From contig JAAOMT010000289.1 in NCBI GenBank assembly GCA_016748015.1, positions 259,639 to 323,638 on the forward strand: a DNA stretch of 64,000 bases, in the 5' to 3' direction. Origin of the DNA: Geosiphon pyriformis (lineage: Eukaryota > Glomeromycota > Glomeromycetes > Archaeosporales > Geosiphonaceae). Positions 11,598 to 23,984 of the stretch are shown piece by piece. The notes under the pieces were generated by a model. It was given only the letters and a program-made list of their open reading frames with translations, was not told the DNA's origin and did no database searches. The translations under genes and the position numbers were made by a program. Numbering within the stretch: position 1 is the stretch's first letter; each line of letters begins with the position of its first letter.

Positions 11598-12912
11598 ATG
11601 GATACTTTATTATTTTTTTGGTTTATAATTTTCTTATCCTTTTTAAATTTTATGCCCACGAACTCATTCAAAGTTAAAGATCCTTTCGGGTCCAATAACA
11701 CATTTGTACTTCCCGATGTTATCTTTCCATTAGGCAAAGAAGTCTCAGTGACAAAAGATTTTTTGGTTGAAGCAACAAGGTTTACTGCAAACCTTTTTTG
11801 TCCAGATGTTTCAGAAAGTACCATTTTTCTTACATCCGAAATATCTAGTAACTTTTTTTTATTTTTCATTTTTCTTTAAGAAATCATCATGATGCTCTAC
11901 AACTAAATTTTTTTTTTTGATTAAATCGAAAATTAGCTATGATCAAAAGTTTCACGAAATTTAAAAGTCCAAGGGATAAAAAGGAGTTTATTGATGTAAT
12001 ATTTGCAACATTCAAGACACCAGAATTGAGTTATGATGAACTTGATGGTATGGGGGAAAACCCAAAACTAGAGGTTCCTCCGGGTTTGGGATATGTCACG
12101 ATTATAAGAAAATTTCATATAAAGTATTGGAATATTGCAGCCAATCAGATCTTGAAAATTTTGGAAGAATATGTAGATAATAACAAAATGTACGACAAAT
12201 ATACTCTAATTCTTACTGGACATGGCGGGGGCGCAGGTAAGTAAAATATTCATATATATATATATTTTTTTTTGTTTGTTTGTTTTCTTTGTAATTGATA
12301 ATTTTTTTTCATTTAAATCTTTTTAGTTTTAGCTACTTTTGCAGCAATGATTTTCAACAATTTTTGGCCCGAGCGAGAGGTTATATTAATTACCTATGGA
12401 GCTCCGCGTATAGGAAATAAATATTTTGTAAAATATATTCAGGAAAGAATTTGGGTTGAACGAGTGACTGTTAACGACGATTATGCTCCTTTATTCTTTG
12501 GAAATAATAATTATTTTACTCATACATCAATGGAAACTTGGATTGTTCCAAATAAGAGTTGTGATTGCTGGTCAAGGAATGAAGATCAACAAATAGAAGT
12601 ATACAAAGGGAAAGATTCGTTTCACCGATGTACCAGTCCTATAGGAACGGAGAATAAGGTCTTGTAGAATTTATACTTTTTTTATTTTTATTTTTATTTA
12701 TTTTTATTTTTATTTATTTTTTATTTTAAACATGTGATAAATTTATTTCTCCTACCTGACCATATTTATTCATGTTTTTTTAGGATTGTAACTTACGATT
12801 CGAGAATTCTCGAGGTACTACTCAAATCCAACAGACAACTGCTCATTTAGGTCCATATTTTGGTTTTTTTATGTCTCCTGAAGGATGTCAGGGTTCTAGA
12901 CCTATAACATAG
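11598..12912 (+). CDS. Secreted class 3 (Lipase_3) lipase-like protein with altered nucleophile elbow
   Basis: The model has four exons: 11598-11847, 11937-12236, 12327-12658 and 12784-12912 (1,011 nt, 336 aa; GT..AG, phases consistent). The first 20-odd residues form a hydrophobic signal peptide, so export is likely. The Lipase_3 fold is seen in LILTGHGGGAG joined to VLATFAAM, then ITYGAPRIGNKYF, the acid-residue region VNDDYAPLFF, and AHLGPYFG near the C-terminus, which corresponds to the catalytic-His segment. Cysteines in the last quarter (CDC, HRC, DCN, EGC) suggest disulfides. Family enzymes hydrolyse acylglycerols with a Ser in G-H-S-x-G. Here the elbow reads G-H-G-G-G (about residues 178-182), so the usual Ser is absent while Asp and His remain. 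The protein may be inactive or may work differently. The first exon-intron boundary (donor GTAACT) is the weakest part of the model. Confidence 0.82.
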
Positions 12913-13468
12913 AGAAAATAATATATTTTTAAAGAACGAAATTTATTAGTTATAAAGTTTTTTAACTTGAACTCTTTCTTTTAAAGATTTTTCTGGTAAT
13001 AATTTTAAAATATTTCAGATTTTAAAATTTTGAGTTATTATTAATAAAATTAATTAATTAATTAATTAATAAATAAATAAATAAATAAAATTAGAATAAA
13101 TATTTATTTTAATGATTGTATTTAATTGATTTTAGTTTTTTAAATAATTAATTATATTTATTAAATATAATTAATTATTATGTAAACACAATTGATCTAT
13201 TAAAAATTATTTTTATTTTTTTTTTATGACAAAATTCTGATTAAAATTAATATATGATTATAATCTCAAAAAAATAAAATCATTGATTTGACTTAAAATG
13301 ACGAATGTGATGAATCTTGAAAGAAAAAAGATAATCATTATCATAAATAAAAGTATAATATTTCAATTTTAAATTTCCTCGATTTTTTATGAAAGATAAG
13401 AAGCCATTTTCAAAAAGGTGTTTTTTTAAACTAGTTTTTTTCATTTTGGCTACTGTTGCTGTTGTTGT

Positions 13469-13505
<37 letters not shown>

Positions 13506-14115
13506 ACTGCTTTCAAAAAACAATTGATAAATTTGAAAAAATATATTTATATGTATAAAAATATCTTTGTTGATATTTTTTATAATGACTTTGTGTTTCT
13601 AGGAAAGGAAATTTTTAAAATCGATTCCAAAATAATTTTTTTATTTTATTTTATTTAAAAAATGGAAATGGAAATGGAAATTGACTCAACACATATAAAA
13701 GCAAAATCATTTTTTATTTTGAAAGTAAAGTTTTCATTTTTTTATTTAATAAATAATAAATAATAATAATAATAATAATAATTATTATTATTATTATAAT
13801 AATTAAATTTCATAATTATTTTATTTTTAAATTTTTATTCGAAAATAATTTAAAAATTATGTTTGTTTTGATATATAACTAACAAAAAACAAATTGTAAA
13901 AATTAAATTTTTTTTAATTTTTTTTAAATAGCTCCAAAAGAAATTAATTTTATTATCCCAAATTTGGTGATCACCCAAAATTTCCCAAAATTTTAAAGAA
14001 TCGACTATTCACTCACTTATTATTATTATTATTATTATTATTATTCTTATTATTCTTATTCTTATTCTTATTATTCTCTTTTCATAATTACTGGCAAAAA
14101 GCTCAAAAACATAAT
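12913..14115. other. AT-rich intergenic region with microsatellites
   Basis: This region lies between the tandemly oriented lipase and PIG-U genes. It holds short ATTA and AATA runs, a (TTGCTG)n array (13453-13510), TAA/ATT arrays (13761-13799) and an ATT/CTT-rich array (14017-14076) 40 bp before the PIG-U start. The ORFs in it are translations of these repeats. Confidence 0.65.
13453..13510. repeat. (TTGCTG)n / (GTT)n minisatellite
   Basis: This is a hexanucleotide array of about nine units with a GTT-rich interruption. The antisense frame would encode an Ala/Thr repeat, but no gene context supports that. Confidence 0.9.
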
Positions 14116-16211
14116 ATGACTATTGAAACCAAGAGTCTCAGGTCAAACCATGATTATATATTAGGAACTGCTTTCGCATTACGCCTTTTACTCTTTCAGT
14201 TTCCTGAAATTACAGACACGTTATCGAGTCGAGTCGAAATTGTTACTCCGGTGACCAGCTTTACACGACGTATGTGTGGGATACCCCCATTTTCTCACAA
14301 GGTGCTCGAACGACCTCAAACTTTATTCACTCCTGTGTCATGTTCATATATAGTTACCGAAGGTCTCTACTTATTTCAGAACAGTGTTCCTCCATATAAC
14401 GGGGGTGTCTTCCATCAGGTCTAGCTCGATAGCTCGTTGTAATATTCAACTTTTGAGCTCCAAAGACTTTCTCACAAAGCCAATTAACATAATCCTCCGG
14501 CCAAAAATTCGCTTCTTCATCACAAGGCTCCTTTATTTCTGGCTGTTTTCCAACCTTTAACTTATCTACCAGATTTTTTGATCTATTTGACATATATTGG
14601 GATTGATTTATTGATTGCCTATGTTTTAAGCGGCATTACTCGAATAAAACAAGATTTCTATAAAAATTTGCCCCGCCTTGATATTGAGTTGGTAGATGGA
14701 AATCGACCGAATGAAATTGATCCTTGGGTAGTTGCTGGCCTGTAAGTATTTTTTTTTATCTTTGATTTATTAATCTTGGTCATCTGAAATCTTTTGACTA
14801 ATCACAAAAAAATTCCAAAAGATATCTTTTTAATCCTTTCACAATAGCCACATGTTTATCCAGATCTACCATAGTTTTCACAAATTTAGCAATAGTTCTG
14901 GGAACCTATTATTCTCTCAGAGGTATCTCCTTAATCGTGCTTTGAAATTCTCTCTACAATTTGTTTCTAATCTGATAGATTCACGTTTAGGGAATAAAAG
15001 CTATGGCTGTTTTTGGATGGCAATGGCTGCTTACTTGAGCTTTTATCCTCTGATGTTAATAATACCAACAATACTGTTGCTAACCAATACCAATAGGGAA
15101 CATTCAAAAATAAAGGTATTAATGACTATAATTATTAATTTTTTTATGATTTGATTAATAACATTTCTTTCTTATTTTCAGAATGTGATCATACAATGTG
15201 TTTTATTATATATAGGATGGCTCGGAGGTTTATTGACTTTGTCATATCTTTTGGTTGGGTCCTGGAAATTTCTTGAGGTTACTTATGGTGTCATGTACGT
15301 TTATTCTGTCGAATGGTGGTTCTCAAAAGTTCATCTTGCCCAAAATTTGATCTCGAATGTTTGCTAACCAGAGTGTGGAATATTTAACCTTTTCCTGGGT
15401 AATATAAAACTGATCTTCAAGTTTAATTAAGTATTGCAAAGATGAGCTTTTGAGAAACGATCTATTACATTCATGGAGTCTCTAAAAAATTACAAATCGC
15501 TTATCCTTCAACTCTTCCTTCCTAATAACCAATCCCAGCCTTCTCTTAACAGATCTAACGCCAAATATTGGTCTATTTTGGTATTTCTTTATTGAAATGT
15601 TTGACCAATTTCGCTCATTCTTTTTGGTAGTGTTTCAATTGCATACGTTTATTTTCGCGGCTCCTGTGGCTTTAAAGTTTAGGTGTGTGGGGGCTTTACA
15701 TTGGGAAAGTTTTATATAATATACTTTCCATCCTTTTTGATTGCAAAATATAATTTTTTTTATATAGAGATCATCCTCTATTCGTGATCTTCCTATTGTG
15801 CGGTATTATGGCTATATTTAAATCATACCCGTCGATAGGCGACACATCATTGTATCTTGCATTCTTGCCTATCTATTCTGAAATCGTGAAATGTAAGTTC
15901 TGATGATATTTTCTTAAATTCGGTACCCAATAATTGAGTTTAATACAACTATTTTATTCACTCTATTTATAGATATGCGGTACAATTTCTTAACGACAAA
16001 CATATTCCTCTATTCTTCTATACTTGCTCCCATTTTCTACCACTTATGGATATATGCTGGTAGTGGAAATGCAAATTTCTTTTACGCAATTACCTTAGTT
16101 TATAGTATAGGGAATATAATATTGTTGGTCGATGCGACCTACGCTATGCTTCGTCGCGAATTTGATATCTGGAATCCACAATGGAAGGGATGTGAGGTTA
16201 CCCAAAAATAA
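14116..16211 (+). CDS. PIGU: GPI transamidase subunit PIG-U (yeast Gab1/Cdc91)
   Basis: The model has nine exons: 14116-14269, 14354-14418, 14527-14741, 14822-14922, 14979-15115, 15182-15294, 15539-15682, 15768-15892 and 15973-16211 (1,293 nt, 430 aa; animal PIG-U is about 435). It is a polytopic ER membrane protein of the GPI transamidase complex, which attaches GPI anchors to protein C-termini. Family landmarks appear in order: RVEIVTPVTSF, VPPYNGGVFHQAPL, YLFNPFTIATCLSRST, LLVGSWKFLEVTYGV, DLTPNIGLFWYFFIEMFDQF, FKSYPSIGDTSLYLAFLP, FYHLWIYAGSGNANFFYA and the terminal LRREF. Hydrophobic segments run throughout. The first exon is short and polar, and the chosen ATG gives a normal-length N-terminus. 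The 3' end lies 124 bp from the convergent NAA40 gene. The identity is secure, and the exons were placed by homology to known landmarks. Confidence 0.93.
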
Positions 16212-16335
16212 AGGTAATTTCTAGACAGGTTTTTATATATATTGAAATTTTAATCTGAAATTAGGGATACTCCATCTAATGGCTTTTTTAATTGCAAAAC
16301 AAGAAAAGGGTTTCCTACTTTCAAGTATGGTCAAT

Positions 16336-17560
16336 CTACAGAACCTTACTCAATATCTCATAGTCAAAATTTGCACCCTCCTTGGGTCCTAAATAAGCGC
16401 TCGGTGAAATTCCATCAATTCTGTACCTTGAAAAGGGATTAAGATGAGAATCATAATATTAAAATATTGTCCCCGACCCAATACAGAAAGTCCGAGTAAA
16501 CTGACCCGAGATGTTGATAAAAATCAAAAGCTCTTTTGTTTACTGCAACAAAGAAATTAATTCAAATGAGTTCAAATTTTGAAAAAATCAAGAAATTCAA
16601 AAGATCAAGATTTGAAATAATTAAACCTTTGAATATCGTGAGCATACTCTTCTTCACTCCCCATCGCCGACCAATATCTTCCATCAATGTGACAAGAAAG
16701 GTACCGAGACCTTTACCACGTGCTGACTTCACTAATTGAACCTCGTAGCTGGTTTGAGGAAATAGTTAATTAACAAAAAATAAAATGGAAGACTATTTCA
16801 CTATTAGATTCGAAATAAAACCGGAATACCAATAAATAACTTCAATCTCCTTGGTTTCCTCATCATCTTGATTATTCTGATTTTTGTCAGTCTCTTCCTC
16901 ATTTGCCAACTCCTCCCAAACAAACTGAAATGACAGGAATCCAACACACTCTTCAGCCGAATATTTATCACTTTTATTGGATGAAAAAGGGGAAAACGCA
17001 GGAGTTCTTGACATTCGAGCAATCAAATACCGAGTGTTCGGTTCCCGCATCTCTTTGCGTTTTTCATGCGAATCCCATCCAATTTCGGAGGTTTCATAGC
17101 TTTTAATGAAATATCACAAGAAAAATGATATTCTTATTGATAATATTATAGAGAGCGTAGCGTGTTACGTACAAATGTCCGACATTCTGTTTTACGAGAT
17201 TAAATGCCCATTCGAATAAATCCTCAGGAAGGTACTTGATCGGGTAAGAGGTCACTTTGAATGTAAATCTAATACAAATCAGCAGCATATTTAACAAACT
17301 TTAATTAATCAAACGGATGCGCTTTTTTTAGAATATCATTTTTTTTATTTATTTATTTATTTTTCACGTTACTCATCACATTTATATTCCAACGGGGTGG
17401 TCGTTGATTCAATAAACTCTGACACGTTTGTCGACTATGTTAATAGGAAAGAACTTAATAAGGGACTGTGTCTGATGTAAAAAAAACAACCACAAACCTG
17501 GTTGGCAAGGTCTACAATGTTACGCGTTTCACGCGTCACTTTTTCTATTTTACCCTCCAT
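16336..17560 (-). CDS. NAA40: N-alpha-acetyltransferase 40 (NatD), histone H4/H2A N-terminal acetyltransferase
   Basis: The model has seven exons: 17560-17498, 17434-17373, 17268-17173, 17099-16830, 16748-16627, 16542-16506 and 16426-16336 (741 nt, 246 aa; human NAA40 is 237). Family landmarks in order are DLFEWAFNLVKQN, EIGWDSHEKRKEM, RYLIARM, FLSFQFVWEE, then IYCYEVQL created by the exon 4/5 junction. The acetyl-CoA loop SARGKGLG follows, then SMLTIFK with NKRAFDFYQHLGYRIDGISPS. In the family the enzyme acetylates the N-terminal Ser of histones H4 and H2A. An acidic insert of about 25 residues (EEETDKNQNNQDDEETKE) lies between the substrate-side strands and is longer than in animals. It shares a 509-bp upstream region with the divergent zinc-finger gene and converges with PIG-U. 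The sixth exon is only 37 nt. Confidence 0.92.
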
Positions 17561-18069
17561 GAGAGATATAAAAACCCTGAGAAACCTGCTTAAATGATGT
17601 AAGTGGGTCAAAAAATAAAGTATTGATTTTCCACCACGTGGTCCAGGTCGTTATATTTCCCATTCGGCATTGGACAATGGCAAACAATTCGTACCACACA
17701 GTTCAAATCGCGTTTTAACGCGTAGAAAATGAATATTTGATACGTTGCTTTTTTGCAAAAAAAAAAAATGGAACAACGCGTCGATTTGGGGTGAGAAGCA
17801 AGGTGGACCCTTTTCTTTGGGATTGAATATAAAATAAAGACTTTCCTCAAGTTCGCGCTTCATTACGTGAAAACCTAATTTTCTAGCTTATCCAACCAAA
17901 ACCACACGAATACTACGCAGATTTTTCGAAAAAACGCGAATAAATTTAACTTTGTCTTTTAGACCAACTTCTATAAGAGAAAGAGAATTGACTCCTAGTT
18001 ATATCAATCTCTACGATAAAGAAAAAGACGTTCAAATAACTCGTACTCGTCGATTTTTTTGGTCAAAAG
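17561..18069. promoter_or_regulatory. Shared bidirectional promoter region of NAA40 and zinc-finger gene
   Basis: These 509 bp separate two divergent start codons. The stretch is CpG-containing, with several ACGCG/CGCGT words (17700-17790, 17925-17940) and a CACGTG at 17634-17639, unlike the AT-rich intergenic DNA elsewhere. Overlapping minus-strand ORFs at 17608-17863 resemble no family. Promoter activity is inferred from position. Confidence 0.5.
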
Positions 18070-19026
18070 ATGTGTGATCAGACCCTTCAACAAATTACCT
18101 GGCGCTTCAACTATGTTCTTCCTCCGGGACTTGACCTCTTTTCTTTGCCGACACTTGGTAATCCTGAGGAAAGCCCAGCCCAACCACAAACAGCGCTTCC
18201 AAACAATTCTCAATATCATCCACAGTTACTCCTACCATCCAATAGCCCTGCGCAAATACCCTCATCCCCGCCCGTCACTTTGTCCCCACGCCTAAATCGC
18301 CGTCATTTCAAGAATAAGCCACGTGTTCAATCTGCTTCCTACACGTCGAAAGACGGCAAAGACAATTCCAATACAGGTGTGCATCTTTGTATCCATTGTG
18401 AGCATACTTACAAAGGTAAAAATGCTCGAACTATACTTCGCCGCCATCTAAAAGAAAAACATGGTGCTGAATTGCCACGAGGCACTCGTTGGGACAATGA
18501 TCCCAGTCGTCCAAAAACGGACCAAGAACGACGCCAGCGTATGTTGGATTCAAAGAAAAGGTAAAAACGCTAAATTTTTCTGTTTTATTTTGAAACTTTA
18601 ATAAGAAGAAATTGATTTCTTTAACTAAATAGGTGGGCTCAAAAGGAGCGCGCCAAGAGGAGTGCACAAAAGAAAGCCGTCCAGCGACCCGATCATGTTC
18701 TTTTGCCGTCAGCTGCAATACCCCCTTTTATTCGGGTGGATACGAACACTGATCAAAATTTCTCACCTAATACTCTCGGAGCCGCTCAAACTTTGGTGGC
18801 GATTTTCAATTCAAATGAATGTGCCTCTCCATCTCCCTCTCCCTCTCCCTCTTTCCTTAATTGCCATCCCGTTCGTACACCACCCTATCTACCAATTCAC
18901 TTCCCGATTAACACCATTAAGGTTGATCTTACAATCCCACCAACACCAACTCACATTCCTTCCAACTTTCGAAATCATTTCCAACCTTCGTCTCCTCGAC
19001 TTTATTCATTAGGTATTGGAAGATAG
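18070..19026 (+). CDS. Fungal C2H2 zinc-finger protein (TRWD/RPK-type), function unknown
   Basis: The model has two exons, 18070-18560 and 18633-19026 (885 nt, 294 aa), with a 72-bp intron whose phase joins SKKR to WAQKERAKR. The N-terminal 95 residues are Pro/Ser/Gln-rich. A single atypical zinc finger follows: LCIHCEHTYKGKNARTILRR with the histidines in RRHLKEKH. After it comes a basic block, TRWDNDPSRPKTDQERRQR, then a Lys/Arg-rich stretch that looks like a nuclear localisation signal. The same finger plus T-R-W-D / R-P-K block recurs in many fungal proteins of unknown role, so a DNA-binding regulator is the likeliest guess. The C-terminal third is Pro/Ser-rich and low in complexity. The gene is divergent from NAA40. 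Confidence 0.82.
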
Positions 19027-19342
19027 ACATATTTAAATTTTCTTCCGGAACCTACTTAACTTCTGGACTTTTCTGTTATTTTCTAATTCTAGATTTTAGT
19101 TTACATATCTGCCGCATTTTACAATGACTAATTAGATCTCATTTTATATTGATTAAAAAACAAAGCTCAAATGATTTAGTATTTAAGGATAACACTAATG
19201 CTTTTTATTAAAACGTGAAAATTAAATAAGTACAGCTGAGCAACTGTGCACGTCTAATAAATTCGGAATTATAATCAAACTACTTGCTGACTGTCCTGAA
19301 CATGAAGACCAAAAAAACCAAACCGCGATAAAAATTGTGCCT
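19027..19342. other. Convergent intergenic region
   Basis: These 316 bp lie between the 3' ends of the zinc-finger and ABC ATPase genes. Apart from AT-rich stretches that could serve for polyadenylation, nothing is recognised. Confidence 0.6.
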
Positions 19343-20595
19343 TTACATTTGTACCACCACAGCCGCATCCCCATCAGCATTCAAATTATTAATGCTACCC
19401 GCCGCGTCTAGCTCTTCAGCTCGACGTTCTAATCGTAAAGTTCGGGCAGCAACACGCTTCTCTTGTTCAGGATTATGTGTAACCCATATACATGCATATT
19501 CTCGAAGCGTCTCTTCAACTAAAAGACAGGTTTGAGGATCCAATGCCGACGTTGGCTCTATTTTTAAAGAAGTTCAAGATAAACTGTAAACTTGTGTTTG
19601 GGAAAGAAGTTAACTAGTGAAAATTCAGAAAAGCTTACCATCCAGTAAAAGCACATCAGGTTTACAAGATAAAGCGATAGCCAAAGCGATCCGTTGCATC
19701 TCACCACCGGAAAGTTGATTAAAATCTTGGTGCCATAGATCTTCGGAAATGTTCCATCTATTGTTTTTTTTGAATTTAGGAATTGAATGTATAGTCTATT
19801 GTATTTTAATACAAGATTGCAGAAAAAGTTGGAAACTCACCGTGAAGATATCTCAACCTAATGAAGGTTTCCATTTGATTGATTTGTTAAATAAATTGCT
19901 TTTCACAAAATATGAAAAAAGATGCAAAAATGAGAATCACATTTACCGGGTCACCATGATTATTCTTATTTTTCTGTTGGGTAGCATAAGCCCGAATCCG
20001 TTCTACAAATTCAAGCGGCGTCCCAGGCATTATAGCTTTCAAGATTTATTTCAAAGTGATCCGGAGATTTTATTATTAGCTTTCAGGTAAGTAATGCAGA
20101 AAACTAATTTAAGGAAATAATCATAAAAAAAATACCAGATCGTTGAGGGACGTACATAACACGCGTACGCCACATTGGAATGGTGTAGTGTTCTGGTATT
20201 CTATTTGAGCAATGATCAAGTGAAGAGGCATATTTAATCTTAAAAAATTAAATTTTGTGAAGGTAAAGTGCCTTGAACCTACTTATTGTTTAGATATAAT
20301 GCTCCTTCCTCGAAACTGGTTAACTCGGCAATACATTTCAACAGGGTAGTTTTACTATTCAAATAAAAAAATTGATTATTTGATTATTGTTATTTTTCAA
20401 ATATTCCTGGCTTCCAATCTCTTCAACAGTGTGGGTTTTTGGATACCACATTCTTAAAGCTCGTTACACTTACCCAACACCACTGGGGCCAGTAACCGCC
20501 AAGATTTCCCCGTCGTTCAAAAAAATATCGACATTACGAAATAAAAATGATCCATCGGGTTTCTTCTTGCCTAGGTTATTTACTTCGAACCGCAT
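19343..20595 (-). CDS. Small soluble ABC ATPase, FetA (YbbL)/STAR1-like
   Basis: The model has seven exons: 20595-20474, 20354-20283, 20200-20136, 20035-19947, 19857-19841, 19757-19639 and 19557-19343 (699 nt, 232 aa; E. coli FetA is about 225). All ATPase motifs are intact: Walker A GPSGVGKT (residues 36-43, split by intron 1), Q-loop YVPQR, signature LSGGEMQR, Walker B VLLLDE with the Glu split by an intron, D-loop ALDP, and H-loop VTHNPEQ. There are no membrane segments, so it must pair with a separate membrane subunit. In bacteria the partner is FetB (iron/peroxide-related export), and in plants STAR2. No partner gene is visible here. Exon 5 is only 17 nt. An in-frame upstream ATG at 20670 would add 25 residues, but the family starts at the chosen Met. 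Codon use and CpG content match the neighbouring host genes. Confidence 0.9.
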
Positions 20596-21439
20596 TTGAG
20601 TAGATAAAAAAGAGGGAAAATAATTGATAAAAAGACAAGAATCTCGGAATTGACAAATGGTATTGATCAAGATTATGAATTTATGATATTTAGTTAATTC
20701 GGGCGGGAAACATGTGGTAGATGTTATTATTGGCTTTTACGTCAATTATCAAATGTTTTGAAAGTGGTGTAATATTTGAACGCCATTTAAAATGGTTAGA
20801 AAACAATAGTTACCTCATTAATTGGCAGTCATCCTAAATAGATTCCAGAATTATCAGGATTTTAAAAGTAACAATCATATTAATAAACACAAAAGATTCC
20901 AAGAAAATTTGGAAGTGCGCACACAAAAAAACCTTTAAGTGAAGAGAATGGATGCACGAAAGATTGTTGGCACTGAGATAAACGAATCATCGAGGAGAAA
21001 GAAAATTTTCAAGTTTACATATTATGATAATTGGAGGACGAGTAATCAATTTATTATACACATCCTTATAATAAATTATCATTTTTAAATGACATTTAAA
21101 AATTTCTTTTATTAAAATCTACTGTTATTATATTAGTTTTATTAATCATATTTAGTATGTTTAATAATTTCTTTACCTTTTTTAGTTAAGTTCAAAATTA
21201 AATAATGTAATGTTTATAATTTAACATTCGCTTATTTCTTTTGTGTCATCTTTTTAAATTTCGTTTAAATTAAACCAATGGTTTTATATATTTATTTATT
21301 ACGATTATAAAATGATGTGAATCATTTATCAAATTTTATTATTTTATTTAAATTTAAATATAAAAATAAGTTAAAAATCTTTTGAATTTATTTATTAAAG
21401 TGCAGTCCTGTTATTAATGTTTTTTGAATTTATTATTTG

Positions 21440-21442
<3 letters not shown>
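20596..21442. other. Intergenic region grading into AT-rich repeat DNA
   Basis: This is promoter-side DNA of the ABC ATPase gene up to about 21060, then increasingly AT-rich. No coding frame was recognised. Confidence 0.5.

Positions 21443-21516
<74 letters not shown>
21443..21516. repeat. (ATT)n microsatellite
   Basis: About 24 uninterrupted ATT units occur here. The Leu-repeat ORF across it is an artefact. Confidence 0.97.
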
Positions 21517-21517
<1 letters not shown>

Positions 21518-21742
21518 AAAATGATCTAAAAAATACAAATTTAAATTTATTTAATTGTATAATATTTTTTTTATTAAACTATCGATATATTGTTTTTAGT
21601 CAAAAAAATTGGTTTATAATATAAATTTTAAATTTTATTTTAGGTTATATTTATAAATAATATAATATTAAACCATTATTTGCTTAAATTAGATTTTACT
21701 GTTTTTTAATTTTTTTTAATATTTATTAAAAATATTAATTAA

Positions 21743-21779
<37 letters not shown>

Positions 21780-23984
21780 TTATTTTTTATAATAATATTT
21801 AATTTGTAGTTTTTAAAATTTTTGTATTAAATAAAATTATTATTATTATTTATTAAAAAATAAATTTTTTAAAACATCATAATTTAAGTAAAATATTTAA
21901 ATAATAAATTTATTTTTTATTAATAAAACCAACAGTTTTAACATAAAAAACTAATTAATAAGAACTTTAAATATAATTAAAAACTTAAAAAAATCCAAAA
22001 CACAATTTTGTAATCAAAAACTAAATGTTTTAAACTTAAATATTTATAATATTATTAATACTTAAAAGTATTTTATTAAATATTATTTTTATACAAAACT
22101 TTTAATCTAATTATAAACAATAATTTATTTATTTATTAAAGCTGGTTTTGATTAATATATAATTAAATTAGTTAATATATTAACTTTTAATTGATTTTTA
22201 CTGCTTTTAAAAACAAAACAAATTATGTCTTTATATGTATTTTAATTAATTAATTTATTAATTTATTTAATTTTAAAAATTAAATTAATAAGACAAATAT
22301 TAAAATACTTTGTTTTTTTATTTTCTTAAAATATTATTGGTTTTAATAGTATTTAAAAACAATTACATATTATTAAAGATTTTTAAAGTAAGTAATTTTT
22401 ACTTTAATACTTAATAAATTGTAAAATTAATTAGCTTATATTAAAACTGTTTTTTAATTTTATATATTTTTATTGATTTAAAATTAATTAATAAAAAAAT
22501 ATTAGACTTTTTTGTATTTATATTAAACTTGCTATTATTATTTTTAAGATTGCAAAGTTTTTGTAATATATAAATTTAGTATTATTTCTGTTATTATTGT
22601 TTTTTATACTGTTTTTTAAAAGTACTTTAACTATTTTTAATAAAGTTTTTAAATTAAAATTTGTTGATTAATAATAAAATATTATTGCATATTTTAAGTT
22701 TTATATAATTTTTAATATTGTTTTGGTTTATTGGTTGATTTTTATAAAAAAATAATATTTAAATTATTTTTACTTAAAAAATATAATTGTTAAATAGATA
22801 AGCAGTTTGGTTTTAAATAATAAATTTTGTTTTATAAATTTAATATAGTTAACTTAAATAACTGATTATATGTAAAAAACACATAAATTATACTTTTTTA
22901 AAATTATTTTTTGCAGTATTATAATAAATAATAGTTAAATTACACTTATTAAAATTAAAAAAAATATATGTTTTTAAATTATTTAAATTATTTAAATTAT
23001 TTAAAATTGATATATTTGTTTTTTGTTTAAATTATAATTTAGTTTGCTTTATAATATTTAATAAAAACTTTGAATTTTAATTAAATACTATAAAATTTTT
23101 ATTTATTTAAAAAAATTTATAATAAAACTTATCAAATATTTAATAATACAAATTTTATTATTATTAGAAAAAAGTTTAAAAAACAAATTTAAATAATTTT
23201 GTTTTTTTAATATTTTTATTAATTAGATAATAATAATTTTAAATATAAATAGTAAAAAAATATTTATAAATATAAATATAATTAATAAATAATTAAATAA
23301 TTAAATATATTAAATTTTAATGGATTTTTTTTAATAATAAAACATAAATAGTTTAATTTTAAACATATAAAATTATTTAAAAACATTATTAAATTAATTA
23401 ATTTAAATAATTATATTAAAAAAATTATTAATTTTATTAATTATAAAAAAAAAATTTTCATAATTTAACATATTTATTCTATTTAAATAGATTTTTTAAT
23501 AACAAACTTTGTAAAAATAAAAGATCAAAAAATTTAAGATTAAAAAAAGTTTATTTAAAAGTTATTTTAATAAAATTATATATTATTTATTATTTTATAA
23601 TATAAAAATTTTTGTTTAAACACAGTTAAAAAGTAAAATAACAATAATAATTAATTTTATTAATATTAAAACTATTTTTAAAAAATTGTTTTTATAAGTT
23701 TAAATATTTATATATTTAAAATAAATACTAAAAAACTTGGTTTTAAATTTAATTATAATAAAAATTAATTTTATAAATTATTATTTAATCAAAATTATGA
23801 ACATGTTAAACAAATATAAAATTAATATAAATAATAATAATATTTAGTTTTTTGATTATAATTTAAACTTATTAAATGTTTTAAATAAATTAAAATATAT
23901 TAAATTTGTTAAAATTTTAACAAAAAATTAAAATAATTTTTTTAATATAATATATATATATTTTTTATTATTATGTATTTAACG
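21517..23984. mobile_element. AT-rich block, decayed LINE remnants
   Basis: The sequence is almost entirely A and T. Around 22860-22975 it aligns with 34100-34200, the plus-oriented LINE 3' end in the left arm of the inverted repeat, so at least part is a plus-strand LINE copy. A (TAA)n run lies at 21743-21777. No frame survives. Confidence 0.5.

Noticed and set aside
14354-14593. Minus-strand ORF of 79 codons with a fairly protein-like sequence
   Set aside because: It lies antisense across PIG-U exon 2, an intron and exon 3, where the plus strand gives clear family motifs in phase.
17608-17863. Two overlapping minus-strand ORFs upstream of NAA40
   Set aside because: No family is recognisable; NAA40 has a complete start at 17560, and the region is better explained as a shared promoter.
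19343-20595. Bacterial contamination or recent horizontal transfer for the ABC ATPase
   Set aside because: Six spliceosomal introns and the same composition as neighbouring genes show that it is a resident nuclear gene.
21424-21624. Poly-leucine ORF
   Set aside because: It is a translation of the ATT microsatellite with no gene context.
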